Shown: positions 1-9,573, counted from the first letter of the stretch. The stretch is 64,000 bases of DNA from Phycisphaerae bacterium RAS1 (GCA_007859745.1 SMLU01000001.1:2480001-2544000), one strand, 5' to 3'. Numbers and translations: made by a program. Notes: generated by a model not told the origin, from the sequence alone.

Positions 1-827
1 GGAATGGGCGGGACTGCGGGAGGGCCGGTCCAATGAGCCTGGAATGCAACCCAGTCGTCGCAGTCCGTGTCGCCGTCTGCGTCAAAATCCGCAAACCGGC
101 AGCCGGGGCCGCTCGGAACCCCCTCGCCCAGCAGGCATTCTGAGAAGAAATACAGATCGCTCTCGTCCACGTCGCCGTCGCTGTCATAGTCGCCGCTGGC
201 GTCGGCGGGGATCGTGCCGTAGCGGATGTAATCCCAGCGTGTCGTGTTGGCCTGCCACGCAGCCTTGGCCCGCCAACTGATTTCGGGATTGGCACCTGGG
301 AATGCCGCAACCGGAACGCCCGAATCGGCGACCTGGCCATCGACGTACCAGACGTAGAGCGCCGCGCCGCGGACCTCGAGGCGGTAAGTATGGGGGGTGC
401 CGGGCACGATGTCCACGAAGATGATCGGCAGCGAGTTACTTCTGTTGAGTTTCGCCTGATCGCGAGCGATGTAAAAACTGTAGCCGGAGCCGTCGTCCGC
501 CGCTGCGATTATGGCTCCTCCGCCCCACGGAATCTCGCTTCGCGCTGCGTCAGTCTCCACACGCCACTCAACGTACGAATCTGTCGCTCCCGCGAGTTCG
601 GCCAGCAGTCGCCGATAGACGCCCTGCTGCCCGCCAGGAGGCGGATACCCGGGACACAGCTCGACGTGCTGGTTGAACCACCCGGCGTCGATCCACTGGC
701 GTGGATCGCACCATATCTGGACGACCTGCCATCCGGCTTCAGGTGGGGGTTGCGCGCACTCGTACACGAAAACGTCGCCCACCGATTGGGTAGACACGAA
801 AACCAAAAAAAAAGCGGCACGAAGCAT
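1..827 (-). CDS. secreted dockerin-type protein, module copy 1 (3' end outside window)
   Basis: Reading the reverse complement from the ATG at 827 gives an open frame of 275 codons that runs off the left edge. It starts with a signal peptide (MLRAAFFLVFVSTQS) and continues with a domain matching its full-length paralogue at 22274-23311 almost throughout, including HVELCPGYPPPGGQQ, WRAKAAWQANTT and SGDYDSDGDVDESDLYFF. The last phrase is an EF-hand-like calcium loop of dockerin type; a second loop (DADGDTDCDDW) follows. The middle part resembles a concanavalin-like (LamG-type) sandwich, but this is inference. It faces the plus-strand gene at 924 across a 96-base divergent region. A secreted, calcium-binding surface protein is likely; the ligand is unknown. 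Confidence 0.85.
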   Translation of the reverse strand, partial: MLRAAFFLVFVSTQSVGDVFVYECAQPPPEAGWQVVQIWCDPRQWIDAGWFNQHVELCPGYPPPGGQQGVYRRLLAELAGATDSYVEWRVETDAARSEIPWGGGAIIAAADDGSGYSFYIARDQAKLNRSNSLPIIFVDIVPGTPHTYRLEVRGAALYVWYVDGQVADSGVPVAAFPGANPEISWRAKAAWQANTTRWDYIRYGTIPADASGDYDSDGDVDESDLYFFSECLLGEGVPSGPGCRFADFDADGDTDCDDWVAFQAHWTGPPAVPPI

Positions 828-923
828 CACTTGGCACGCCGATTGCGAGGAAGCTGTCGGCGCTTGGACGCGCCGTCGGCCGGCGCGACCAGGCTGCACG
901 TATCCTAGCCAAAGGAGTGGAAC

Positions 924-1850
924 ATGACAACGCAATTCAAGAACTCGCTTTGCCTGCTGAGGATTCTCGCGCTCGGGTGCGCGATTTCACACAGTCGCGC
1001 GTGTTGGGCGGGCGGCTCCGCCTGCGTGCCCGGGGCGAGCGCGCGGGTGTGCGTGGCCTGGGACCAGGGCCCCGACCCGGTGCCGAATCAGGACTTCACC
1101 GTCTCGTTCGCCGACGCCTCCAATCCCGCGATCGAGCTACGGACCGGCGCGAACTGGATCATCTCGTCCGAGCAGCTCGTCAATGGTCAGCCCACGGACG
1201 AACCGGCCAACATCGGGTCGCTAACGATCGACCCCAGCTCGTCGGCAGAAATCTTCAGCGTGACGATCGCCCGCGACGGCGGGCCCGGCGCCGCCAACGT
1301 CGGCACGATCACCCTCGACGCAGCAAGCTGGGCCGGGCACTCGTCGATCGCCCAAGGCTCGCACATCACCGGCGACCTGACCGGCCCGCTGACGCTCAAG
1401 AGCGACGCCAACGGCGACGGCGGGGAGCTGACATTGACGATTGACGGCGACCTCACCTCCGCCGGCGTCATCGACGTGCCCGAAATCCGCGCGCTGACGA
1501 TTGGCTCAGACGTTCACGGCGATGTCAGCACCAACCTGCTCACGGGTTCGTTCGTTATCCTCGGAGAACTGATCTCAAGCGATGCGAACATTCACGTCGG
1601 CGACTTCGCCGACGGACTCGCGGGCGCCGAGTTGCTCTGCCTGGGATCTTACTCCGGAGAGTTTGCCGGGCATCTCGTTGTCGGCGGTCTCGGCCTCGAC
1701 CAAGCCGGGGCGTGCGATGTTCCAGGGCAGAGCGTACTGATCATCCCAAAACTCACCGGCGACATCGACCTGAACGGTCAGGATCTCGGAGGATACTTGC
1801 GATTCTGGGGTAGCGGCGACGTGTCGAATATCGGCCTCGTGCTCGATTGA
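924..1850 (+). CDS. secreted glycine-rich repeat protein, module copy 1, 5' part (cut by in-frame TGA)
   Basis: A signal peptide (MTTQFKNSLCLLRILALGC, then AGGSACVPG) is followed by a beta-rich region with recurring GSL-I, GD-T and ITGDLTG phrases, typical of solenoid-like planctomycete surface proteins. A ribosome site AAAGGAG lies just before the ATG. The frame ends at TGA 1848-1850, but the same frame continues for eight codons and then through the fragment listed at 1875. The two pieces were almost certainly one gene of 656 codons. The 5' half aligns with the first fragment of copy 2 at 23407, sharing GGSACVPG, PANIG-LTI, GAANVGTI-LDAASW and GSHITGDLTG. Whether the stop is a real mutation or a base-call error cannot be told from the sequence. 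Confidence 0.75.
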   Translation: MTTQFKNSLCLLRILALGCAISHSRACWAGGSACVPGASARVCVAWDQGPDPVPNQDFTVSFADASNPAIELRTGANWIISSEQLVNGQPTDEPANIGSLTIDPSSSAEIFSVTIARDGGPGAANVGTITLDAASWAGHSSIAQGSHITGDLTGPLTLKSDANGDGGELTLTIDGDLTSAGVIDVPEIRALTIGSDVHGDVSTNLLTGSFVILGELISSDANIHVGDFADGLAGAELLCLGSYSGEFAGHLVVGGLGLDQAGACDVPGQSVLIIPKLTGDIDLNGQDLGGYLRFWGSGDVSNIGLVLD

Positions 1851-1874
1851 GGTCTGGTTGAGATTCAGGGCTTC

Positions 1875-2894
1875 GTGGATTACTTTGTCACTCACTCGGG
1901 GACGATTACAATCGATGGAATTGCGGCGGGGAGCCGTGGCCTCAAGATGGAGCGTTCATACCTCGCGGGAACTGTTCATGTACTCGGAGACGTTGCCGGG
2001 CAGATTCAGACTGGCGGGACCGACATTCTCGATACCGGTCGCATTCTGATCGACGGGTCACTGGCCGACTCGGGAGTGATTGGATACGGCACGGGCATTG
2101 AACCGACGCCGACCAATGACATCGCGGGCCTCGTCTTGATCGGCGGCGACTGTGCGGGCGTGATTCGACTCGGCGGCGAGCTCAGCGGGCGAATTCGTAT
2201 CAATGGCTCGCTCGCAAGCGGCGCGCAGTTGGAGTTCGGCGGCGGAATGAGCGAGTCGGGCGCCGTCACGATCGACGACGACGGCTGGGACGCTGGCAAC
2301 GACTGGGAAGTCGGCGCTTCGATACTCGTGGGGCATACGGAGTACACCGGACCATCGACTGACCCCGAAATCCGGCTTTGGGAAACCAGCGCGTGCGTCG
2401 GCGACATGACCAATGACGGGTCGGTCGATATTCTGGATATCAACCCGTTCATTCTCGCCGTCGCGGGCGGCACGGCGTATGAGCAGGCGTGGCCCGGGCT
2501 GGGACACTGGGAGAACGATCACTTTGTTGCAAACGCGCTATTCCACGCCGACGCCACTTGTGACGGCAGCGTGAACATTCTCGACATTAATCCGTTCACC
2601 GCCTTGGTCGCAAACTGCTGTTGCGACGCGACATGCGACCACTGCGGAGAACAGAACATGTGCAGCAGCGGCGGCGGCGAAGGCCTATTCGGCGGCGCAG
2701 GCGGCGCCAACGGTAATGGCGTGAGCGTGCCGCCGGCCGGCGACGCTGCGTCTGTCGCGGCGTGGTGGTTCGACAATGTCGCGCCGGAAAACTACGACGC
2801 CCTCCTCGCCGTCGCGGCGGCGATGGTGGACTACTACCAGAACCAGCCGGAAGCGGAGGCGTGGATTCTCATCCTGCAGGCGCTGGACGATTAA
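1875..2894 (+). CDS. secreted repeat protein, module copy 1, 3' part with two dockerin repeats
   Basis: This is the in-frame continuation of the gene at 924 after its TGA stop; the first usable start is GTG at 1875, with only a weak ribosome site. It carries more beta-solenoid-like repeats (SGTITIDG, AGLVLIGGDCAG, SGRIRINGSL). About residues 175-245 hold two dockerin type I motifs, GDMTNDGSVDILDINPF and ATCDGSVNILDINPF, each with a calcium-loop pattern. A cysteine-rich CCCDATCDHC stretch and a glycine-rich linker lead to a C-terminal helix. Copy 2 of the module lacks this dockerin tail. Alone the fragment has no signal peptide, so it would not be exported unless the stop is read through. Confidence 0.7.
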   Translation: MDYFVTHSGTITIDGIAAGSRGLKMERSYLAGTVHVLGDVAGQIQTGGTDILDTGRILIDGSLADSGVIGYGTGIEPTPTNDIAGLVLIGGDCAGVIRLGGELSGRIRINGSLASGAQLEFGGGMSESGAVTIDDDGWDAGNDWEVGASILVGHTEYTGPSTDPEIRLWETSACVGDMTNDGSVDILDINPFILAVAGGTAYEQAWPGLGHWENDHFVANALFHADATCDGSVNILDINPFTALVANCCCDATCDHCGEQNMCSSGGGEGLFGGAGGANGNGVSVPPAGDAASVAAWWFDNVAPENYDALLAVAAAMVDYYQNQPEAEAWILILQALDD

Positions 2895-2950
2895 GGCCGG
2901 GCCGCGCGGGGCGGCTGTGATTGAATATGACCCAACCCGTTGAAAAACGG

Positions 2951-3120
2951 CTGTAGCGTCGGACCTCTGTGTCCGACGATGTAAGAAACCGCGGAAAAAC
3001 ACCGTCGGACGCGGAGGTCCGACGCTGCCGTCGGTCAAGCGGCGGGTTGACGTCCCCGGCCTTTGTGGCGCCACTCGCTCACGATCGTCAACCCGCCGCT
3101 TGGCGCGGCGGGTTCGGACA
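2951..3120. repeat. REPIN-like hairpin pair plus second palindromic element
   Basis: From 2953 a GTAGCGTCGGACCTC arm and its inverted counterpart ending near 3029 face each other across about 25 bases; each arm also folds on itself (GTCGGAC against GTCCGAC). The right foot is degenerate (GCTGC instead of GCTAC). From about 3035 to 3117 a different inverted repeat follows, with arms CAAGCGGCGGGTTGACG and CGTCAACCCGCCGCTTG. That second family recurs at 11544-11705 and 18697-18856. No gene is seen between 2895 and 3195. Confidence 0.8.
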
Positions 3121-3195
3121 GGCAGCCCCCGGCGCTCCGTGCGCGCGTTGACGATCGCGAGCCGTGGCGGCATTCTGCGCTCTGCCGGAGTCGCC

Positions 3196-4608
3196 ATGAA
3201 CGGAATGCCCGTCCGCCGTCCAGCCCATTGTGCTCGCCTCGCGGCGCTGCTGTTGCTGATCGCGCCCGCAGCGCACAGCCCCGGCCAGGCGCCCGCTCCC
3301 GCTCCGCCGGCCACGTCGCCGGTCGTGACGCCCTACGCCGATCCGAGTTTCGGCTTCGAGCTTCAGCTTCCCGCGGGGTGGGAGCTGGACCGCTCGCGCT
3401 TCCGCGGCGCCGGCGACTCGATCGGCCTGCTGCGCGGCCGCCAGCCCGCCGGGCGGCAGTCACTCGAAATAGTCGTGTTCCGCTCATTCGGCATGCCCTG
3501 GTTCACCGACTGGATCAAGGAATTTGAAAAGCAGCTCGCCGCATCGAGCAACGTCACGAAAATCGCCAGCCGCAACTACGCCCGCCTCGATCGTCCGGCG
3601 GCGGTCATCAACCTGGAAGCCCGCGTGGGCGGTCAGCGGACGCTGTCGTCTTACTTATGCGTCCTCTTCGATCCGAGCACGGTGTGGGTGTTTCTGCTGA
3701 CGAGCGTGGTTCCGACGCCGGAATCGGACGCCGCGGTTGGGGCGCAGTTCGAGGAGATCGTCGGCACGCTGGTGGTGCAGTACGCCCCCGAGCAGGGTGA
3801 GCAACTGGCCGAGGCGTTTAAGCGCGGCCGGGCGCTGCTGGCGGCGCTGCGCGGCCGGGCGGAGAGCGTGTCTATCGATGAATCGGCGCGCTTCTACCTG
3901 ATCCTGGTCAAGGACAAACCGATCGGCTACTTCACGCGCAAGCTGACGCGCGAGGAGCGGGCGCTGGACGCGTCTTCGCCCGGCGCGCGGCGCAAGGCGG
4001 GGTTGCGCGTGCGCGAGGAATCGTGGCGCTTCGGAGATGACGGCGCCGGGCGCTATGCGCGGCTGGACCTGTTCTGCAGCTTCGATCTCCGCAGCGAACT
4101 GATCGAGCAGCAGCAGACGCAGTTTGCGCGGCCCGAGGCGGGCGGCCGGCCGCTGGTCACGCTGGACCAGTGCATCCGCGAGGATGACATCCTGTTTTCG
4201 AGCTTCTCAACCAGCGTGGATCGGAATTTGCCCGAGCCGCGCCAACCGCTGCGTCTGGGGCCGGAGTATCTCGGGCTGGCGTGGCTCAATCTGCTGCCGG
4301 GCTTTCTCTCGACCGGGCCGCAGGAGCTGCACGCCTTCGCCGTTTACGACTCGCCCACGCGGGCCCTGATGGCGTCGCTGATCAAGCCGCTGGGCAAGCA
4401 ACCGCTGCCCGGCGATCCGCAGACGCCGGCCAACGCGTTCGAGGTGCGCGAAGGGTACGTGGCGCGGCCGAGCAAGCTCTACAGCACGGACGCAGGCGCC
4501 ATGTTGCGGCTGGAGGCGGGCGAGCTGGTGCTGGAACAGACGACGCGGGAGAAGGTCGAGGAGCTTTTCGCCGCGAAGCGCAGCGCGCTCGAGCACCGCG
4601 CCCGGTAG
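3196..4608 (+). CDS. secreted protein of unknown function
   Basis: This is a 470-residue protein with an N-terminal signal peptide (RLAALLLLIAPAAHSPGQA). A proline/alanine linker follows, then a domain opening YADPSFGFELQLPAGWELD, which recalls the PsbP/MOG1-like fold in which a conserved GF-F-LP-GW begins the domain; that is only a resemblance. The rest is mixed alpha/beta with no motif I recognise. ATG 3196 was chosen because the frame upstream of it (to 3100) is made of palindromic repeat sequence and would bury the signal peptide. It precedes the small membrane protein at 4684 by 75 bases and may share its transcript. The likely location is periplasm or surface. Confidence 0.75.
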   Translation: MNGMPVRRPAHCARLAALLLLIAPAAHSPGQAPAPAPPATSPVVTPYADPSFGFELQLPAGWELDRSRFRGAGDSIGLLRGRQPAGRQSLEIVVFRSFGMPWFTDWIKEFEKQLAASSNVTKIASRNYARLDRPAAVINLEARVGGQRTLSSYLCVLFDPSTVWVFLLTSVVPTPESDAAVGAQFEEIVGTLVVQYAPEQGEQLAEAFKRGRALLAALRGRAESVSIDESARFYLILVKDKPIGYFTRKLTREERALDASSPGARRKAGLRVREESWRFGDDGAGRYARLDLFCSFDLRSELIEQQQTQFARPEAGGRPLVTLDQCIREDDILFSSFSTSVDRNLPEPRQPLRLGPEYLGLAWLNLLPGFLSTGPQELHAFAVYDSPTRALMASLIKPLGKQPLPGDPQTPANAFEVREGYVARPSKLYSTDAGAMLRLEAGELVLEQTTREKVEELFAAKRSALEHRAR

Positions 4609-4683
4609 ACGAGGCGACGATGGCCGGCCGCGAACCGCGCCGCATCGGCGGGCGTAGAATGCCGGGCGGATGGACGTGGACGG

Positions 4684-5253
4684 ATGACCCAGCTCGTGGC
4701 GCGGCTCGTGCTTTCGATGCTTCTGCTGCCGCTCACGGGCACGCTCATCGTCCTCAGCATGCTGGCGCTGGCGGCGACCGGGGCGGGCCAGCCGCCGATC
4801 CTCGGACTGGCGGCCATGTGGGTCGTGGTGTATTCGTTCATCGGCGCGTACTGGATCGGCGTCTGGCGGGCCGTCGTCCGCTGGACCGACTCACGTCGCC
4901 GACAGACGGCGGGGGCCGCGGCGCTGGCGCTGGCCGCGGGAACGCTGCTGGCGACGATAATCGCTTCCGCGGGTGCGCCGGTCCAATTCGGGATGCTGAT
5001 CGGCGGGGCTGTTCCGCCGACACTGTGGGTGCTGGCGACCGTTCTCGCGTGGCGGGAAACGAAGCAGGAGCGAATCGAGCGGCTGCGTGCGATCGGCACG
5101 GGCGGAGTCGCGTGTCCGCTGTGCGGCTACAACATGACCGGGCTGCGTGAGGCGCGCTGCCCCGAGTGCGGGGCGTCTTTCACGCTTGATGAATTCGCCC
5201 TGATGTGCAGTGAAAACCGGGCGGAGGCGGCGCGCAGCGGCGGGGGCGTATAG
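4684..5253 (+). CDS. small membrane protein with C-terminal zinc ribbon
   Basis: In 189 residues there are about four hydrophobic segments (near residues 5-30, 35-60, 75-97 and 102-122), then a cytoplasmic tail with CPLCGYNMTGL and CPECGASF, a four-cysteine zinc ribbon. The same C..CGY..-GL......CPECG ribbon occurs at the N-terminus of the protein at 54129, so it looks like a shared module in this genome. Function is unknown; a role in membrane complex assembly or nucleic-acid contact would be guesswork. The gene ends about 27 bases before a tandem repeat cluster. Confidence 0.7.
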   Translation: MTQLVARLVLSMLLLPLTGTLIVLSMLALAATGAGQPPILGLAAMWVVVYSFIGAYWIGVWRAVVRWTDSRRRQTAGAAALALAAGTLLATIIASAGAPVQFGMLIGGAVPPTLWVLATVLAWRETKQERIERLRAIGTGGVACPLCGYNMTGLREARCPECGASFTLDEFALMCSENRAEAARSGGGV

Positions 5254-5279
5254 ACACAAACCCGGTGCGGGCGAGAGCC

Positions 5280-5460
5280 TGTGAGTTTTTTCGGGTGGAA
5301 GAGGTATCTTGCCCGTTCCAGAGACCGCGGGGACGGGCGAGACGCCCGTCCCACCCGAGCATCTGTGAGTTGTTTCGGGTGGAACGGGCATCTTGCCCGT
5401 TCCTGGGGCCGCGGGGACGGGCGAGACGCCCGTCCCACCCAAGCGGAGGTCCGACGCTAC
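5280..5460. repeat. two tandem copies of an ~83-bp palindrome-bearing unit, then a half REP
   Basis: Units start at TGTGAGTT, at 5280 and 5364. Each has a first hairpin of the GGAACGGGC/GCCCGTTCC type and a second hairpin GACGGGCGAGACGCCCGTC followed by CCACCC. The second hairpin is the same unit that forms the array at 9574-9806. From about 5444 a half REP (GGAGGTCCGACGCTAC) runs into the stop codon of the minus-strand gene at 5457. No gene is seen between 5254 and 5456. Confidence 0.8.
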
Positions 5461-7685
5461 GGGCGAAGCGCCGCACGCAGCTTCTCCGGCTGCGTGAGCG
5501 GCAGCCGGCAGACGTAGTTGCGGCAGATGTAGACCGCGGGGGCGCCGTCCACGAGCGACCGGCCTTCCAGCAGCGGGGACTTCGGCGCCGCCGCGAGGTC
5601 TTTCGGATTCAGCAGCATGATGACGCGATTCGGCAGGTACGCCGCGCGGACTTCGGCCAGCAGAAGCCGCGTGCGCGCGTCGGCCGGGTCGCCGACGATC
5701 GCGATCTCGGCCGGCGCCCCATGCGCGAAATCGATCGCCGCCAGAAATCGCTCGGAGGACCAGGGTGATTCGCTCACGGCGGCGGCGAACGCGGCCAGGC
5801 AGCGATCCGCCTGCGTCCGCAGTTTCTCTTCTCCCGTGAGCGCCGCAAGCCGCAGCAGATTCATGGCCTGGACCGAATTGCCGGAGGGCACGGCGCCGTC
5901 GCGCAGGTCTTTGCTGCGGGTGATGAGCGGCTCATGCTCGTGCGGCGTGAAGAAATACCCGCCCGCGGCCTCGTCGGCGAAGTCGCGGAGGACCGTTTCG
6001 TTGAGCCGCAAGGCGGCGTCGAGCCAGCGACTCTCAAAGGTCGCCTCGTACAGCTCGATCAGGCCGTCGATCATGGCGGCGTAGTCGCTCAGGAACGCCA
6101 TGCTCAGCGTTCGGCCGTCGCGGTAGGAGCGCAGCAGCCGGCCGTCGCGAAACTGGTTCTTCAGGATGAAATCGGCCGCTCTCCCGGCTGCCGCGACGTA
6201 TTTCGGCTCGGCCAGCACCGCTCCGCCGCGGGCCAGCGACGAAATCATCAGGCCGTTCCATTCGCACAGGATTTTGTCGTCCAGAGCGGGCGCAACGCGT
6301 CGACCGCGTATGTCGAGCAGCTTCCGCCGCGCCGCCGCCAGCCGCCGCTCCGCATCAGCCGGCTCGATACGATGCGATTGGGCGACGATATCCAGATCGC
6401 GCAGCACGCGCAGGACATTCTTGGGCGTGCCTGGCTCGTGCGGGTCGTCCCAGTTCCCGCCATCGCGGACGTCGTAGTAGCCGCAGAACAATTCTCCATC
6501 GTCGCGGCCCAGGGCTGCGACGATCTGCGGTTTTGTCCAGACGTAGTACTCTCCCTCCTTCCCTTCGCTGTCGGCGTCGCGCGTGCTGTAGAAGCCGCCG
6601 CCGGGCGACTGCAGGTCGCCGATCGTGTAATCGAAGATCTCCCGCGCCACGCGGGCGTAGAGCGGCTCGCCGGCGAACTGAAACGCGTCCACGTAACAAC
6701 GGCTGACCAGGGCCTGGTCGTAGAGCATCTTCTCGAAGTGCGGTACATGCCACTCGACATCGGTGCTGTAGCGGCAGATGCCGCCGCCCAGGTGATCGTA
6801 AATGCCGCCCGCCGCCATCCTGTCGAGCGTCAGCGTCAGCAGGTCGTGCAGCTTCTTTCGCAGCGGCCGGTCGGGCGGCATGCGCTGCATGGTCCGCATG
6901 AACAGGTCGAGCGCCATCGTCGGCGGGAACTTGTTCGTCCCGCCGCCGCTCAATCCGCCGTGCGCCCCGTCGAAGGCCTGTGCAAGCTTCTCGACCGTGG
7001 CGTCGATCAGGTCGAGCGTGAGTTTGCTTTCCGGGTCGTGCGTGACCGCGAGCATTTCGCCGACGGCGCCGCTGAGCTGGTCGGCCTGCTCCAGCAGCGT
7101 GCTGCGCTCGCTACGCCACAACTCGCCGATCCGCTCGCAAATCTGGCGAAAGCCCGGGCGGCCGTAGCGTGCGTCGGGCGGGAAGTAGGTGCCGGCCATG
7201 AAGGGTTTGCGATCGGGCGTGAGCCAGACGCTCATCGGCCAGCCGCCCTGACCGCGGTTCATGGCCATGGTGGCCTGCATGTAGATGTCGTCGATGTCGG
7301 GCCGCTCTTCGCGATCGACCTTGATGTTGACGAACAGCCGGTTCATGGCCGCCGCGATCTCTGGGTTCTCAAAGCTCTCATGGGCCATCACATGGCACCA
7401 GTGGCAGGCGGCGTAGCCGATGCTGAGGAAGACCGGCTTGTCCTCGCGGCGCGCTTTTTCAAACGCCTCCTCGCCCCACTCGTGCCAGTCGACCGGGTTG
7501 TGCTGGTGCTGGCGCAGATAGGGCGACGTCGCGTGGGCAAGGCGATTGTTGCGCGTCGGCTGCGAGCCGGGTTGCGAGGCGGGCGGCTGGGCGGAATTCA
7601 CGGAGGCATCCTTTCCGTCGCCGCCGACGATGGCGGGCGTAAGCATGACCAGGGCGAGCAACACGGGTAGGGACGGTTGAGACAT
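5457..7685 (-). CDS. DUF255/YyaL-type thioredoxin-domain protein with signal peptide
   Basis: At 742 residues it has the usual length of the family (bacterial YyaL, animal SPATA20) plus a signal peptide ([22 protein letters not shown]). The thioredoxin-like domain carries the hallmark CHWCH in [16 protein letters not shown], preceded by [22 protein letters not shown]. The rest is the (alpha/alpha)6-barrel part ([42 protein letters not shown]). The biochemical role of the family is unsettled; nucleotide-sugar epimerase-like folds have been noted. I chose ATG 7685 because the signal peptide begins there. The stop TAG at 5457-5459 lies in the foot of a GTAG repeat. Confidence 0.9.
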   Translation of the reverse strand: MSQPSLPVLLALVMLTPAIVGGDGKDASVNSAQPPASQPGSQPTRNNRLAHATSPYLRQHQHNPVDWHEWGEEAFEKARREDKPVFLSIGYAACHWCHVMAHESFENPEIAAAMNRLFVNIKVDREERPDIDDIYMQATMAMNRGQGGWPMSVWLTPDRKPFMAGTYFPPDARYGRPGFRQICERIGELWRSERSTLLEQADQLSGAVGEMLAVTHDPESKLTLDLIDATVEKLAQAFDGAHGGLSGGGTNKFPPTMALDLFMRTMQRMPPDRPLRKKLHDLLTLTLDRMAAGGIYDHLGGGICRYSTDVEWHVPHFEKMLYDQALVSRCYVDAFQFAGEPLYARVAREIFDYTIGDLQSPGGGFYSTRDADSEGKEGEYYVWTKPQIVAALGRDDGELFCGYYDVRDGGNWDDPHEPGTPKNVLRVLRDLDIVAQSHRIEPADAERRLAAARRKLLDIRGRRVAPALDDKILCEWNGLMISSLARGGAVLAEPKYVAAAGRAADFILKNQFRDGRLLRSYRDGRTLSMAFLSDYAAMIDGLIELYEATFESRWLDAALRLNETVLRDFADEAAGGYFFTPHEHEPLITRSKDLRDGAVPSGNSVQAMNLLRLAALTGEEKLRTQADRCLAAFAAAVSESPWSSERFLAAIDFAHGAPAEIAIVGDPADARTRLLLAEVRAAYLPNRVIMLLNPKDLAAAPKSPLLEGRSLVDGAPAVYICRNYVCRLPLTQPEKLRAALRP

Positions 7686-7823
7686 TGCAGGATGGTAGCG
7701 GACGGCCGCCGAGCGAGCTGTGGCGGAGCCGCGCAACGGAAGTTCCCGCGCGAGGCGATCGCCCCAGGTTTGACGCTATCGTTCCAGCCGTAACATGTTG
7801 ATGCGAAAAGTGTTACGTAATGC

Positions 7824-7850
7824 AAAAAAAACAAAAACAAAAACAAAAAC
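7824..7850. repeat. A-rich simple repeat (ACAAAA)n
   Basis: A short run of A with C every six bases lies in the divergent region between the DUF255 gene and the cysteine-rich protein at 7920. It is strikingly A-rich for this genome and could be part of a promoter region, but no clear -35/-10 pair was found. Confidence 0.6.
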
Positions 7851-7919
7851 GCTTGAATTGCTGCACCAGCGCGTCCATACTGCTAGTGACGCTGCTACCA
7901 CGCCCGGGAGGATGTAGAC

Positions 7920-8324
7920 GTGAAACTGACAGCGCTCATTTCCATCGCAATCAAGAGTGGGGTCTTCCTGGCGGCAATCGCCTTGCCCCGTGAGGCGAAA
8001 GCACAGCCGTTCAGCAACATGCGATGTCACGTAGAGGAGCTGACCTGCGCAGGGTTCAGTCAGATTTGTGTCGGGACTACCGCTTGCGTCACGTGCACGT
8101 CGATAAGCACAACGACCTACCCCGGCGCGTGTGTACATTGCCCCAACCGAACGTGTACAGTCGCCGGGCAGATAGACTGCGGCACGAGCAAGCAGGGGGT
8201 CTGCCTCAATGGCATTTGCTCGGCCCCGTTTGTGCCGCTCGGAACTCCCTGCTCGATTGGCCAGTGTACCGGCGGCTCGTCACAGGAGAAATGCGACGGG
8301 GAAGAGGATCCGCCGTTGCCCTAA
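7920..8324 (+). CDS. small cysteine-rich secreted protein
   Basis: This 134-residue protein has a signal peptide (KLTALISIAIKSGVFLAAIALP, cleavage near AKAQP). The mature part has about 17 cysteines in pairs (CHVEELTC, CVTC, CVHCPNRTC, CLNGIC), as in disulfide-stabilised extracellular domains. The start is GTG 7920, supported by GGGAGGA eight to ten bases upstream. The end is acidic and proline-rich (CDGEEDPPLP). I do not recognise a named family. It is followed by a palindromic repeat and then another secreted protein at 8428. Confidence 0.65.
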   Translation: MKLTALISIAIKSGVFLAAIALPREAKAQPFSNMRCHVEELTCAGFSQICVGTTACVTCTSISTTTYPGACVHCPNRTCTVAGQIDCGTSKQGVCLNGICSAPFVPLGTPCSIGQCTGGSSQEKCDGEEDPPLP

Positions 8325-8334
8325 GAGCGCCTAA

Positions 8335-8403
8335 CAGAACCCGCCACGGAAGTGGCGGGCGATCAGGCCGCGCACGTCCGTGCGGGGTTCTGATAGGAGT
8401 TCT
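8335..8403. repeat. double-hairpin element, family shared with 40006-40071
   Basis: Outer arms CAGAACCCGCC and GGGGTTCTG enclose two hairpins, CCGCCACggaaGTGGCGG and GCACGtcCGTGC. A copy in the opposite orientation lies at 40006-40071, including the flanking ATAGGAGTTCT. It sits between two genes and may act as a transcript-end hairpin. Confidence 0.75.
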
Positions 8404-8427
8404 AAGTTACCATTGAAGGGTGTTCTC

Positions 8428-9351
8428 ATGATCGCCACGCTTCTAATCCTCCAGTTGGCTGCGTCAACGGACCCCGTGGCGCCCATGCGAGCGCAATACC
8501 GGGAGCGCCTTGCCCGGCACGACGGACTGGCGCTCCAAGTACGCACAAACACGTATACCGCCCCGCTGAATGCCTCGCCGCTGGATCGAAGCGCATGGAC
8601 GAACTGCTCGGCGACGCCCGACGTGATTCATCGCGTGCAGCGCCGCGGCGGAATTGTCGCCTGCGACACGTATGCGGAGGACCACGCCGCACCCGACGGC
8701 GTGCGTCTGATTCGCACGAGCTTTGACGGACGGACCGCGGTGCAGGGGCCGTTCACGTCGAGCGACGGCCGGCGCGCGATCTACGAGACGTCCGACGGCG
8801 CGACGCGTGGGGCCTTCGAGGAGGGCGGCCTCTGCCAGGCGCTGGAAGTTCAGCTTTGGGACCCCACCCTTCCGGCGGGGTACAACATTGCGGACGTGCT
8901 TTCCGAGCCGGATTGCAAGCTGGTTCGTCGAGTCGGCGGCGTCGCGACGTTCGTTGCGAGCCGGGTGAACCCGAACCGGACGCTGCATTTCGAGGTTGAT
9001 CTTCTGGCCGATGCGACGCCGGCGCGGGTCAAGATTACGTTCGAGCTGCCGACCGAAACCGTGACGTCGGAGCAGTTCATTGTCGCTACGCGGTGGATCA
9101 ACGGCGTGCACGTGGCGACTGAATCGGTCATTGTGAATCATGGTTTCAAGCGCGTGGCGCATAGGGGGATCTATCACGCCGTGGCGGAGTCGGTCGAGCG
9201 CAGCGACGCGTCCGCCGAACAGCTACGGAATCCAATCCCGTCGCGCAATGTCATCGTCCGAAGGGTGGAGCTCCAATCCGCCACGCCCGGAACCTACACG
9301 GACGAGTACGACGCCGAGGGGCGGCTCATGCGGTCTACGAAACGCCCCTAG
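8428..9351 (+). CDS. secreted protein of unknown function
   Basis: The 307-residue protein begins with a short signal peptide (MIATLLILQLAAS, cleavage near STD). ATG 8428 has GAAGGG eight bases upstream; the frame extends further upstream only into repeat sequence. The mature part is mixed beta/alpha with phrases such as RLIRTSFDGRTAVQGPF and the closing YTDEYDAEGRLMRS, which resembles the N-terminal half of outer-membrane lipoprotein-sorting proteins of the LolA-like fold; this is weak. No catalytic motif was found. Confidence 0.65.
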   Translation: MIATLLILQLAASTDPVAPMRAQYRERLARHDGLALQVRTNTYTAPLNASPLDRSAWTNCSATPDVIHRVQRRGGIVACDTYAEDHAAPDGVRLIRTSFDGRTAVQGPFTSSDGRRAIYETSDGATRGAFEEGGLCQALEVQLWDPTLPAGYNIADVLSEPDCKLVRRVGGVATFVASRVNPNRTLHFEVDLLADATPARVKITFELPTETVTSEQFIVATRWINGVHVATESVIVNHGFKRVAHRGIYHAVAESVERSDASAEQLRNPIPSRNVIVRRVELQSATPGTYTDEYDAEGRLMRSTKRP

Positions 9352-9573
9352 ATCGACTGAATTGTCAAGTTCCGCTCTGCGTGCACCCGAGCCGCGGCAT
9401 TCGTGCCGCGCGCCGCACGTTCGCCGGCTGAAGCCGGCCGCTCCGGAGCCACGCGACCCGTCGGTTCAAGCGTGACGGAGCACTCGTGCAGCAAGCTCCG
9501 ACGCGGGCGGCGTGAGCGTTCCGGGGGGTGCGGGCGTCTCGTCCGCACTAGGATCGGGCATCTTGCCCGCGAG

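Noticed and set aside
1848-1850. Selenocysteine at the in-frame TGA
   Set aside because: No selenoprotein family is recognised here, the paralogue shows no cysteine at the matching place, and no SECIS-like hairpin was identified.
5934-7670. 578-codon plus-strand frame
   Set aside because: It is antisense to the clear DUF255 gene and has no recognisable domain. High GC makes such antisense frames common.
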